Below, piece after piece: positions 23,320-31,438 of a stretch of 32,394 bases of DNA. Below the pieces are notes generated by a model. The model did not search any database and was not told the origin of the DNA. It saw only the letters and a program-made list of their open reading frames with translations. Both the position numbers and the translations under genes were made by a program. The stretch is from Mucilaginibacter sp. (GTDB lineage Bacteria > Bacteroidota > Bacteroidia > Sphingobacteriales > Sphingobacteriaceae). The DNA is taken from NCBI RefSeq assembly GCF_028288105.1, contig NZ_JAQBOI010000141.1, positions 1-32,394 of the forward strand. Reading direction: 5' to 3'. The stretch's first letter is position 1; each line of letters begins with the position of its first letter.

Positions 23320-24172
23320 TAACACATCCGAGTTTAAAGCAGTATTTAATGATACCAAATGGAGCGATGATTTCTACAGGTTCCTGCAGGTGATATTTCA
23401 TTTGTATCCCGAAGATAAATTTCATCAGCTGATCAAAGAAGAAACCACCGTGGGTAAAACTGACGAGGAGATCTACAAATCGGTGCAAAGTAAACTGAAA
23501 AGCATTAAGCCCTTTTTATCGGAACTGACCTACGCTTTACCGGCGCTTAAAAAGCAAAAGAAAGAGATCACCAGGCAAACACTGGAGTTATTGGGCGGCG
23601 TAAAACAGATCAACGGTTATGCCGAGATAGGTTCGACAGGCCGATATATCAGTCAGCTTAGAAAAGAAACTAAAATTAAGGGGCCTATATACCTCATTAA
23701 TGATCTGGCGCCAACCAACTCACCCGGTGATATCATGGAGCGGGGGCAATTAAGCAAACTGGGCACTTATGTTGATATCAACGGTTATGAATCCATCAGC
23801 AGTTCTGTTATACCCGATGCAAGCCTGGATGTAGTTACCTGCTATATTGGTTTGCACCATTGCCCGGTAGCTAAACTGGATGGATTTGTAAAGTCGATCA
23901 ACCGCATTCTGCGGCCTGGCGGCTCATTTGTTATTAGAGATCACAATGTAAAAACGCCCGAAATGGCGACTTTTGTTTCGTTGGTGCATACGGTGTTTAA
24001 TGTGGGCCTGAATGAGACCTGGGAATTTGAAGCGAGAGATTTCAAGAACTTTAAACCAGCAGATGAGTGGGCCGTAATTATTGAAAAAGGCGGCTTTAAA
24101 GATGCCAATAAACGGATATTACAGAATAAAGATCCATCAGACAACACCTTAATGTTATTCACCAAGGTATAA
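23312..24172 (+). CDS. class I SAM-dependent methyltransferase
   Basis: A 286-residue protein. A helical N-terminal region of ~95 residues precedes the Rossmann domain. Motif I is a variant, YAEIGSTGR (103-111), in place of the usual DxGxGxG. The later motifs are SLDVVTCYIGLHHCP and ILRPGGSFVIRDHN (post-II and III), typical of the Methyltransf_11/25 type. The start overlaps the oxidase gene by 8 bp and the next gene begins 2 nt after its stop, so all three are translated together. The acceptor is unknown; the membrane-bound neighbours suggest a lipid-like or membrane-embedded substrate (inference). Confidence 0.85.
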   Translation: MANNTSEFKAVFNDTKWSDDFYRFLQVIFHLYPEDKFHQLIKEETTVGKTDEEIYKSVQSKLKSIKPFLSELTYALPALKKQKKEITRQTLELLGGVKQINGYAEIGSTGRYISQLRKETKIKGPIYLINDLAPTNSPGDIMERGQLSKLGTYVDINGYESISSSVIPDASLDVVTCYIGLHHCPVAKLDGFVKSINRILRPGGSFVIRDHNVKTPEMATFVSLVHTVFNVGLNETWEFEARDFKNFKPADEWAVIIEKGGFKDANKRILQNKDPSDNTLMLFTKV

Positions 24173-24174
24173 AC

Positions 24175-25272
24175 ATGAGAAGGCTACGGATATTGACATT
24201 AATTTCGCTGTTGCTGGCAATAATAACGTTTACTGTTAAAAACAGGAAGCCATCCACTGTGCCTGCCGGAAAAGGTTTGTTGGTTGATAAAGCCTGGCTT
24301 GCAACTACTGCGCATCCATTAACACCGCAGGCAGCTATACGCCCGCCCGATCAAACTTTCCTGACCTACCCCGAATGGTTCCTGGTATTTAGTCCGGCCG
24401 AACAGGCAGATTACTTTAAAACGCACACCTCTACCACATTTCCATACATGAAGCATGTTGATCAAATGTGGAGCGGGTATAGGGTAATGTACGATCAGAT
24501 AAAAGGCAATTTCCCATTCAATACCGGTTATCATGTAATGATCATGGTTATTGCAGGCAGCACAACGGCAGAGTACGGCATCAAATCGTTTTACGAGACT
24601 GTAATTGGCCGGGTGACCGATACCAACCCCAATGAAGAAATGACCGCCGAAGACAAATTCAATGCGGACTATGAACACAGTTACGTGAAATTTATTGAAG
24701 CTTTACCCTGGTACCAGTATGATTTTAACCATCAGCTTAAAACGCTGTGGAGCAATACTTCATTCTCTGGCTCGCACTTGCTGCGCAAACTGGAACGCCG
24801 GTATTATTTAACTACCGAGCTAATGGTTAAAAGCGCTTACGGCTGGTTGATAGGCCTCGGCACTAAATCGGCATATGAAACCGCCTCACTGCAAACAGCT
24901 GTGGTGATGGCTAAGCTACCTGTTGGACTGGACACAACCGGGCTTATTCATAATATGAAGCTATTGCCAAACGGCATGGTACAGGCCAACTTACCACGCT
25001 ATGCCGAATTTAATACTTCGGTTGGCAAGCTGGCAAAAAAAGGGATTAGCTTTATTGAGATCGCCGGCAATAAAGGCGCTATTATGATCACTGTTTTAAC
25101 CACTAAACCTTTGCCTGCAAATAGTGATTATAATGTGCTATTTACCCAACCTATTGTAACCAAACCGGGCCTAAATAGGGTTGCGTTAGTAACAACGGTG
25201 AAGAGCTTAAGCGGCACTGTACAAACCTTCCTGGCCGATAAGATAATTATTGAACATGTATATGACTTTTAA
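24175..25272 (+). CDS. membrane-anchored protein of unknown function, third gene of the oxidase-methyltransferase unit
   Basis: A 365-residue protein with one N-terminal hydrophobic anchor (residues 4-20) and a large, presumably periplasmic, part. Notable segments are FLTYPEWFLVFSPAEQADYF near 60, MWSGYRVMYDQIKGNFPFNT near 98 and ALPWYQYDFNHQLKTLW near 180, rich in aromatic residues. The C-terminal ~100 residues look like beta strands. No enzyme motif or named domain is recognised. The 2-nt gap to the methyltransferase and the terminator after the gene define the end of the unit. Confidence 0.75.
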   Translation: MRRLRILTLISLLLAIITFTVKNRKPSTVPAGKGLLVDKAWLATTAHPLTPQAAIRPPDQTFLTYPEWFLVFSPAEQADYFKTHTSTTFPYMKHVDQMWSGYRVMYDQIKGNFPFNTGYHVMIMVIAGSTTAEYGIKSFYETVIGRVTDTNPNEEMTAEDKFNADYEHSYVKFIEALPWYQYDFNHQLKTLWSNTSFSGSHLLRKLERRYYLTTELMVKSAYGWLIGLGTKSAYETASLQTAVVMAKLPVGLDTTGLIHNMKLLPNGMVQANLPRYAEFNTSVGKLAKKGISFIEIAGNKGAIMITVLTTKPLPANSDYNVLFTQPIVTKPGLNRVALVTTVKSLSGTVQTFLADKIIIEHVYDF

Positions 25273-25433
25273 AATATGTGGGGTATTGTTTGCTTGGTTT
25301 GGCAAACCGGGCAATTGATGAAGCAACAGCAAAACCAGTGACAGGAGCATAATGCTTTGGAACGGGGCAATCCTGTTAAAACTATAAGGCCGAACTATTT
25401 TAACCGCTACCCTATTTGGATGAAAAATCGAAC

Positions 25434-25464
25434 CGCCTCAAGAAATTTATGAGGCGTTTTTTTT
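25434..25464 (+). terminator. intrinsic terminator of the oxidase-methyltransferase unit
   Basis: CGCCTCA (25434-25440) pairs with TGAGGCG (25450-25456) across a 9-nt loop, followed directly by eight T's. Confidence 0.8.
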
Positions 25465-25500
25465 GTTTTAAAATCATATAAAAAAGGATTTGTAAAAAGG

Positions 25501-25508
25501 TATATTTG
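25501..25508 (+). promoter_or_regulatory. -7 element for the molybdenum hydroxylase operon
   Basis: TATATTTG is an exact TAnnTTTG box, 67 nt before the first ATG. No TTG at the proper distance is visible, so the promoter may need an activator. Confidence 0.35.
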
Positions 25509-25575
25509 TATAAATCATCTGCTTTTTTAACCTAACCACCTGTTTATAACCCTACTATCTAAAACATTTATTAAA

Positions 25576-26049
25576 ATGATCAATCTAAATGTAAACCAGA
25601 AAGCATATCAGGTGGATGCCGATCCTAATATGCCTTTATTGTGGGTGATAAGAGATATCATCGGTTTAACAGGCACTAAGTATGGCTGTGGTGTAGCACA
25701 ATGCGGCGCCTGCGTTGTTCATTTAAACGGCGAAGCTGTACGTTCATGTGTCACCAAAGTTAGCCGCGCCGAAGGGCAAAAGATTGTAACTATAGAAGGC
25801 TTGTCAAAAGACAATAACCACCCTGCGCAGGTAGCTTGGAATGAAGAGAATGTTCCACAATGCGGTTATTGCCATTCCGGTCAGATCATGTCGGCCGCGG
25901 TATTGTTAAGAGAAAAACCCAACCCTACCGACGAGGACATTGATAGTGCTATGGCTGGTAACATATGCCGTTGCGGTACCTATCTTCGTATCCGTAAGGC
26001 CATTCATCTTGCCGCCGAACTTCAAAGAAAGGAGAGCGCAAGCAAATGA
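25576..26049 (+). CDS. 2Fe-2S subunit of a xanthine-oxidase-family molybdenum hydroxylase (IorA-like)
   Basis: A 157-residue protein with two 2Fe-2S centres. The plant-ferredoxin-type cluster uses Cys38, Cys43, Cys46 and Cys58 ([10 protein letters not shown]). The helical-domain cluster uses Cys96, Cys99, Cys131 and Cys133 ([16 protein letters not shown]). The family usually has CGYCQ; here His100 replaces the Gln that lies near the molybdopterin cofactor. It passes electrons from the Mo site to the cytochrome encoded next, with which it shares a 4-bp ATGA overlap. Length and order match isoquinoline 1-oxidoreductase alpha subunits. The true substrate is unknown. Confidence 0.92.
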   Translation: MINLNVNQKAYQVDADPNMPLLWVIRDIIGLTGTKYGCGVAQCGACVVHLNGEAVRSCVTKVSRAEGQKIVTIEGLSKDNNHPAQVAWNEENVPQCGYCHSGQIMSAAVLLREKPNPTDEDIDSAMAGNICRCGTYLRIRKAIHLAAELQRKESASK

Positions 26050-26702
26050 AAAAGCAATTACATCATAAAAAACGATATCTATTACCACTAAGAGCTGTAG
26101 CCGTTATTGGTTTCCTGTTATCTATGGTTGGCATAATGGCTTTCGGCCTAAATAAGAAAACCGAACCAATAGCCGGCGATACCAAGACCAAGCCATTAGT
26201 TATAAAAAAAGACAGCGTAGCCTCTGTCAAAGCTTTTAAGCAGGTATATACCGTACTGATGAGTGCCCGCTGTATGAATTGCCATCCGTCGGGGAACATC
26301 CCGCTGCAGGGCGATGAGAGCCAGTTGCACACCATGTCGCCGCAAAGGGGTATTGACGGTAAGGGCGTTTATGCCATGAAGTGCGCTAACTGCCACCAGG
26401 CAACTAATACCCCGGGCCTGCACACGCCACCGGGCAACCCTAACTGGCATTTACCACCGGCTGATATGAAGATGGTTTTCCAGGGCAAAACGCCCCGCCA
26501 ATTGGCTAAACAACTTATTAATCCAAAACAAAACGGCAACAAAAACATGCAGCAATTAATTGAGCATGCGGACGACGGGCTGGTACTTGCCGGCTGGAAT
26601 CCGGGCGAAGGCCGTACCTTACCACCAATGAGCCATGCTGCATTTAAAAAGGCATGGATAACGTGGCTTACAACAGGTGCTTATGCACCCAAAGGGAAAT
26701 AA
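26046..26702 (+). CDS. membrane-anchored di-heme c-type cytochrome subunit
   Basis: A 218-residue protein: one transmembrane anchor (about 15-34), then a periplasmic domain with two heme-binding sites, CMNCH (76-80) and CANCH (113-117). Met or His axial ligands are available (for example MSPQR and HLPPADMKM). Proteins of this type are often annotated as 'isoquinoline 1-oxidoreductase subunit' in Bacteroidota. It sits between the FeS and Mo subunits and probably carries electrons from the 2Fe-2S protein to the respiratory chain. It overlaps the previous gene by 4 bp. Confidence 0.87.
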   Translation: MKKQLHHKKRYLLPLRAVAVIGFLLSMVGIMAFGLNKKTEPIAGDTKTKPLVIKKDSVASVKAFKQVYTVLMSARCMNCHPSGNIPLQGDESQLHTMSPQRGIDGKGVYAMKCANCHQATNTPGLHTPPGNPNWHLPPADMKMVFQGKTPRQLAKQLINPKQNGNKNMQQLIEHADDGLVLAGWNPGEGRTLPPMSHAAFKKAWITWLTTGAYAPKGK

Positions 26703-26748
26703 AGCTGTGTTATTATAAACGATCATCAAACCACTTAACTTGTTTACC

Positions 26749-28905
26749 ATGAGTACAAGTAATGTATCAAGAAGAAATTTTTTGAGGGCTGCCGGGCTTA
26801 CCGGCACTGCCCTTTGTTTAGGGTTTTATTTCCCATCAAACGCTAAAAATTCGCAAATAGTAGCTGCAGATGGTGCCGCAGCGGCCGATATCGAGCTGAA
26901 TGCCTGGATACGCATTGATACCGACGGCAAGGTCACTATCTTTAACCACCGCGCAGAAATGGGCCAGGGCTCCTACCAGTCGGTCCCGCAAATAATAGCC
27001 GAAGAGCTGGAAGTAGATCTTAAGGATGTGAATATTGTTTTCGCGCAAGGGAACCAGGATAAATATGGCAGCCAGATAACGGGCGGCAGTTCCACCATAC
27101 GGGGCTCTTATAAAAACTTACTAAAACTAAGTGCGACGGCACGTTTGATGCTGATTACTGCGGCAGCGGCTAAATGGAATGTTCCGGTAACCGAGTGCTA
27201 TGCTCAGTCTGGCAATGTTATCCATCGCCCATCAGGGAAAAAATACCACTATGGGGAACTGGTTGTGGATGCATCCAAACTGGAAACGCCAAAGAATATC
27301 ATACTAAAAAAACGGTCGGAATATAAACTGGTTGGCAAACCGCTTCACCGGCAAGATACGCCGTTAAAAACCAATGGCGCCGCGATATTTGGGCTGGATA
27401 AGAGACTGCCCGGCATGTTATATGCAACTGTAGAGCGCAACCCGCGTTTGCGTGGAAAAGTAAAAAGCTTTGATGATATAGCTACGCGGAAAATACCTGG
27501 TGTTACGGATGTTTTTAAGGTGCAGATGGACGTTTTTAACACTACCCGTGAAGGTGTGGCTGTAGTGGCTAATAGCACATGGGCGGCTATTCAAGGCAAA
27601 AAGGCTTTGCGGGTAGAGTGGGATGATACCGGCTTTGAGCACGTGAATACAGCCGACATTTATAAACGCCAGCACCAAGAACTGGCAACAAAGGAAGGCC
27701 TCTCTTTTAAAAAACAAGGCGACCCGGACGGTATCATAAAAAATGCGAAAAAAACATTAGATGTGATCTACCAAACACCTTATCAGTCGCACAGCTGTAT
27801 GGAGCCCGTAAATTGCATTGCACATTATCAAAAAGATAAATTAGAGATATGGGGGCCTATACAGGCGCCGGATTGGGTGCAGGAATATCTTAGTAAACAA
27901 TTGGGGTTCCCTAAAGAAAAAGTGTTTGTTAATATGACCTTCCTGGGTGGTGGCTTTGGCCGGAAAGCTTTTTTAGATTACCCCCACGAGGCAACAATGA
28001 TCTCCAAAAAGATAGGTGCCCCCGTGCAGGTTGTTTGGACAAGAGAAGATGATGCAACACAAGGGCCATATCGCCCGGGGATGTCCTACCGGGCACAGGG
28101 TGTTATTGCAAATGGCGAGATCAGTGCGGTAAAATTTAGAATGGCCGGGCAAAACCACAACCATTTTATGGGTGGTAAAAAGGATGTGGCCAATGATAGT
28201 ACTGCCGAGGGGTTTTTACCTCCTTATTTTGAAACTATTAAAAACATTAGCTTTTCTGATGTGCCGTTTGAAACACCTGTGCCTACTATGTGGTGGCGCT
28301 CGGTGTACGCTTCAACAAATGGTTTCGCCTACGAAAGTTTTATGGATGAACTGGCGCATGAGGCCGGAAAAGACCCGCTTGCCTTTAGAAGGCAGTATTT
28401 GAAGGATGAAAGAAGCCAACGCCTGATAGACAAAATGGAAGAGGTTTCGGGTTGGAAAAACAGGAAGAAAAATGAAGGTTACGGCGTAGCGATAACAGAA
28501 TGTTTTTCGAGCACCGTTGCCCAGGTGGTAAAAGTATCCAGAAAGGCAGACGGTAAAGTTAAGATTGACCATGTGTGGGCAGTTATGGATTGTGGCTGGT
28601 ATGTAAACCCCGACATTATAAAGGCGCAGGTAGAAGGAAGTGTTGTTATGGCACTGGGCGCGGCTACTATCCACGAGATCACCTTTAAGGACGGATTGGT
28701 TGAGCAGAATAATTTTTACGATTATAAGATGCCGAGGATAGCTGATATCCCACCGATAGACGTATACATCATGGAAAATGATGCTGATGCAGGTGGTGTG
28801 GGCGAACCGGGTTTGCCTGCCTTTGCCCCGGCATTAACCAATGCTATTTTTGACCTGACCAGTAAACGGATAAGAAAACTACCGTTTGATATGGCCTTGG
28901 TTTAA
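26749..28905 (+). CDS. molybdopterin-binding subunit of a periplasmic molybdenum hydroxylase (IorB-like)
   Basis: A 718-residue catalytic subunit. It begins with a Tat signal (SRRNFLRAAG, Arg8-Arg9) followed by a hydrophobic stretch, so it is exported folded with its cofactor. Mo-site segments are NHRAEMGQGSYQSVPQIIAEE near 60, QITGGSSTIRGSY near 105, MTFLGGGFGRKAF near 395, and the terminal GGVGEPGLPAFAP with the catalytic base Glu686. This is the single-chain aldehyde oxidase/xanthine dehydrogenase layout with the internal duplication of the IorB type. The frame extends to a TTG at 26740, but the ATG at 26749 fits the Tat signal. It follows the cytochrome by 46 nt. Confidence 0.92.
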   Translation: MSTSNVSRRNFLRAAGLTGTALCLGFYFPSNAKNSQIVAADGAAAADIELNAWIRIDTDGKVTIFNHRAEMGQGSYQSVPQIIAEELEVDLKDVNIVFAQGNQDKYGSQITGGSSTIRGSYKNLLKLSATARLMLITAAAAKWNVPVTECYAQSGNVIHRPSGKKYHYGELVVDASKLETPKNIILKKRSEYKLVGKPLHRQDTPLKTNGAAIFGLDKRLPGMLYATVERNPRLRGKVKSFDDIATRKIPGVTDVFKVQMDVFNTTREGVAVVANSTWAAIQGKKALRVEWDDTGFEHVNTADIYKRQHQELATKEGLSFKKQGDPDGIIKNAKKTLDVIYQTPYQSHSCMEPVNCIAHYQKDKLEIWGPIQAPDWVQEYLSKQLGFPKEKVFVNMTFLGGGFGRKAFLDYPHEATMISKKIGAPVQVVWTREDDATQGPYRPGMSYRAQGVIANGEISAVKFRMAGQNHNHFMGGKKDVANDSTAEGFLPPYFETIKNISFSDVPFETPVPTMWWRSVYASTNGFAYESFMDELAHEAGKDPLAFRRQYLKDERSQRLIDKMEEVSGWKNRKKNEGYGVAITECFSSTVAQVVKVSRKADGKVKIDHVWAVMDCGWYVNPDIIKAQVEGSVVMALGAATIHEITFKDGLVEQNNFYDYKMPRIADIPPIDVYIMENDADAGGVGEPGLPAFAPALTNAIFDLTSKRIRKLPFDMALV

Positions 28906-29095
28906 GGTACAACAGAATACCGAATTGTGCTTACTGGAACTTAATTGATAGTAAAAGTGTGTAATTTTTTGTTACTAAATTGTATACTATATAGTTATGA
29001 ATATCTTGATTTTTAACTATTAATTATTTATATTTAATTTATAAAATAAGCCAAAAAACTACTGAAAAATAGGCATTAATTAAATACTCATTATC
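28906..29095. promoter_or_regulatory. AT-rich gap with a possible promoter for the 54-residue gene
   Basis: No terminator is evident after the Mo subunit. TTG at 29006-29008, a 20-nt spacer and TATATTTA at 29029-29036 (one mismatch to TAnnTTTG) would start transcription about 55 nt before the small acidic gene. Confidence 0.3.
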
Positions 29096-29260
29096 ATGGC
29101 TATATTGAACAAAAACACCTCAATGGGTAAAACCAGAGTTGCTATGCAGAACGATACACAGGCATCCGCTATTGAAGATCAGATCGATCCATCGGCAGTT
29201 ACCAACGAAATTGCATCGGTCGATGATCAGGACCAAACGGAAGAACCCGGCGAGGATTAA
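29096..29260 (+). CDS. 54-residue acidic peptide gene, unknown
   Basis: ATG at 29096 to TAA at 29258-29260. The first ~17 residues are basic and polar (KNTSMGKTRVAM), and the rest is rich in Asp, Glu and Gln (IEDQIDPSAV, then SVDDQDQTEEPGED). It has no signal peptide, Cys or membrane segment and is probably disordered. The codons are regular, a possible promoter precedes it, and the TPR gene begins 53 nt downstream, so it is likely real. The basic leader followed by an acidic tail could fit a ribosomally made peptide precursor or a small regulator, but no modification enzyme is nearby. Confidence 0.5.
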   Translation: MAILNKNTSMGKTRVAMQNDTQASAIEDQIDPSAVTNEIASVDDQDQTEEPGED

Positions 29261-29313
29261 TGTAAGTATTTTATCTTATAACCGCTGCCCTGTCTGAGGG
29301 GGTATGAAAACAT

Positions 29314-30711
29314 ATGCACCTGAATTTAACAAACAGGGTAACCCTTACCTTTGTATGCCTCCTAACGTGTGCGAGCACGTTTCTATTTGCTCAGAATACA
29401 AAAAGGCACGCGCTTAAATTTTCAGCCGATTCGGCAACTGTTGAGCTGTTACGAAACAAGAGTTTAAAAGTACAATCTATAAGACCCGATAGTGCCTTAA
29501 TATACGCGCAACAGGGACTGGATCTGTCCAGGAAAATTGGCTATAAAGAAGGTGAGGGTAACTGTCTTAACAGGTTGGGCGTTGTTTTTTGGAAAAACGG
29601 CAGGTATGATCGCGCGTTATTATTTTTGCTTAACTCTTTAAGGTTGCGCGAAGAAATAAACGATCGGTTGGGGGTACTAAAAAGTCTGAATGATATTGGC
29701 ATTATTTACTCTGACCAGGGCGATAACGTTAAAGCATTAACCTATCATTTTAAAGCGAAAGCTGTTGCCGAAGCCCTTCATGACAGAAGGAGAGTTAGTA
29801 TAGTGCTATCCAACATCGGTAACTGCTACCTAAAACTAAATAAAATTGATTCGGCATTACATTATGAGCTGCAGGCATATGGCATACAGCATCTTTTAAA
29901 TGATAAAAATACAATGCCCAATACGCTTTCCATTTTGGGGGATATCAACTATAAAATGGGTAATGTTCCAATATCGCTGGAGTATTACCGGTTAAGCATA
30001 CGGTATGCAATTGAAAATGACGACCAGATAGCTATTGTTGATACCTATAATAGTGTAGCCCAATTATACATTAAAAAAGCCCAGCCAGACTCAAGCCGTT
30101 ACTATGCATCAATAGCACTCAAAACAGCACAAAAAGCCGCATACGCTGAGGGTATTTATACTGCCAGCGATTTACTTACCCAGTATTACCGTGGAAAAGA
30201 CGAACACCAGGAGTTATTGTATTATAAAATAGCCATGGCTGCAAAAGACAGTATGTTTAATGCCGAAAAAGTAAAAGAGATACAAACCCTTAGTTTTAAT
30301 GAGGCTGAACGCCAGCAGGAAAAAGCTGAACAGAAAGAAAGGGAGGCACAAAAAAGAATTATTAACCTGCAACTTATTGGTATAGCCCTATTTATTCCCT
30401 TTTTCTTTTTGCTTTTGCTGATATTGAGCAAAAGCCGTGTTCACCGTAAAGTAGTTGAGTTTATGAGCGTGCTTTCGTTATTATTTAGTTTTGAGTTCAT
30501 AACGCTGCTGGTACATCCGTTTGTACAGCTTATAAGTGATCATTTACCGGTGATTGAACTACTGATACTTGTTATATTGGCTGGCATATTAGTACCGTTA
30601 CATCATTCAACTACACGTTGGCTTCGCGAAAAATTGGCGCATATTTCAGATCATCCGGCAAAAGCACCCGAACCAAACACCCTTAAGACCAGAAAAATAA
30701 GAAGCCGTTGA
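29314..30711 (+). CDS. TPR-repeat sensor-like membrane protein without kinase domain
   Basis: A 465-residue protein. The signal peptide ends near residue 26 (FLFAQ). Residues ~45-300 are tetratricopeptide repeats (units such as ALIYAQQGLDLSRKIG, ALTYHFKAKAVAEAL and SLEYYRLSIRYAIEN). A charged coiled coil runs at ~328-348 (EAERQQEKAEQKEREAQ). Then come three membrane helices (~351-372, 381-401 and 411-430) and a short basic cytoplasmic tail. In Bacteroidota this front half is common in hybrid sensor kinases or LuxR-type regulators, where the coiled coil and helix lead to an HTH or kinase. Here that output domain is absent and two extra helices take its place. Confidence 0.85.
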   Translation: MHLNLTNRVTLTFVCLLTCASTFLFAQNTKRHALKFSADSATVELLRNKSLKVQSIRPDSALIYAQQGLDLSRKIGYKEGEGNCLNRLGVVFWKNGRYDRALLFLLNSLRLREEINDRLGVLKSLNDIGIIYSDQGDNVKALTYHFKAKAVAEALHDRRRVSIVLSNIGNCYLKLNKIDSALHYELQAYGIQHLLNDKNTMPNTLSILGDINYKMGNVPISLEYYRLSIRYAIENDDQIAIVDTYNSVAQLYIKKAQPDSSRYYASIALKTAQKAAYAEGIYTASDLLTQYYRGKDEHQELLYYKIAMAAKDSMFNAEKVKEIQTLSFNEAERQQEKAEQKEREAQKRIINLQLIGIALFIPFFFLLLLILSKSRVHRKVVEFMSVLSLLFSFEFITLLVHPFVQLISDHLPVIELLILVILAGILVPLHHSTTRWLREKLAHISDHPAKAPEPNTLKTRKIRSR

Positions 30712-30737
30712 TGTTACAATATTTAAGCCTTTTGCTA

Positions 30738-30745
30738 TAAGTTTG
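30738..30745 (+). promoter_or_regulatory. -7 element for the TlpA-like gene
   Basis: TAAGTTTG matches TAnnTTTG exactly. It lies 42 nt before the ATG at 30788 and overlaps the alternative TTG start at 30743, which favours the ATG. No clear -33 element is present. Confidence 0.4.
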
Positions 30746-30787
30746 CAACCATGCCCGTATTTTGTATGGGATATCATTTATTTAGAA

Positions 30788-31375
30788 ATGAAGAAAAAGA
30801 TAATAAGCTGGTCAAATATTACAACCGTTGTAATGTTTGTTTTCGTGGTTGTGGTATTTATAAGCCCGCAAGCTAAAGCCTTTTTGGTTAAAGGCCTTAT
30901 GAAAGTGGGGCTTTTTCAGCCGCCTGTTAAATACGAGCCAGCCGGCAATGAAGCATTCGCTTATATCCCTGATCTTACTTTAAAATCTGCCGACGGCACC
31001 TTAATTAATTTGAAGGAACAGAAAGGCAAAGTGGTTTTCGTTAACTTTTGGGCGCCATGGTGCCCACCATGCATTGCCGAAATGCCCTCCATAAATATCC
31101 TTTTTAAGCAATTTAAGAATAACCCCAATGTTTTAATACTAACTGTTGATATAGATGGAAAGTTTAACAAATCGGTGCCTTTTATGAATAAGAATGGTTA
31201 CCAATTACCCGTTTACAGCTTTGCAGGCCCGGTTCCTGATGGCTTTTTAACAGGTTCTATCCCAACCACGTTTGTTGTTGATAAAACCGGCAAGATCGTT
31301 ATCCGGCATGAAGGCGCTGCTGATTACAGCAATCAAAAGTTTATCAACTATTTTCTTGAATTGAGTAAGCGTTAG
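30788..31375 (+). CDS. TlpA/ResA-like membrane-anchored thiol-disulfide oxidoreductase
   Basis: A 195-residue protein with one N-terminal membrane anchor (~8-27) and a periplasmic thioredoxin fold. The active site is WAPWCPPC with Cys92 and Cys95, preceded by the strand VVFVNFW and followed by EMPSINILFKQF. The cis-proline loop is GSIPTTFVVDKTG. The CPPC type and TlpA-like central insert point to a reducing role, for example in cytochrome c maturation or disulfide reduction. The ATG at 30788 gives a normal Lys-rich anchor; an upstream TTG at 30743 would add an unlikely extension. The di-heme cytochrome at 26046 is a possible client in the same region (inference). Confidence 0.9.
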   Translation: MKKKIISWSNITTVVMFVFVVVVFISPQAKAFLVKGLMKVGLFQPPVKYEPAGNEAFAYIPDLTLKSADGTLINLKEQKGKVVFVNFWAPWCPPCIAEMPSINILFKQFKNNPNVLILTVDIDGKFNKSVPFMNKNGYQLPVYSFAGPVPDGFLTGSIPTTFVVDKTGKIVIRHEGAADYSNQKFINYFLELSKR

Positions 31376-31402
31376 TTCGACCTATACAATCAAAACAAAA
31401 TA

Positions 31403-31425
31403 GGCCTGCTAAAAAATAGCAGGCC
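31403..31425. terminator. bidirectional hairpin between convergent genes
   Basis: GGCCTGCTA (31403-31411) pairs with TAGCAGGCC (31417-31425) around five A's. It lies 28 nt after the TlpA-like stop and 14 nt after the minus-strand PL14-like gene. Confidence 0.6.
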
Positions 31426-31438
31426 CATTAATATTAAT

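Larger units (their letters stand above)
25273..25575. other. gap holding a hairpin, a terminator and a -7 box
   Basis: A hairpin with an 11-bp stem including two G-T pairs (25290-25300 with 25304-25314) follows the upstream gene, without a T-run. A strong terminator at 25434-25464 and a promoter element at 25501-25508 come next. No coding sequence is seen. Confidence 0.5.

Noticed and set aside
29314..30711. Hybrid sensor histidine kinase
   Set aside because: No H-box, ATP-binding or HTH domain follows the TPR and coiled coil; the protein ends after membrane helices.
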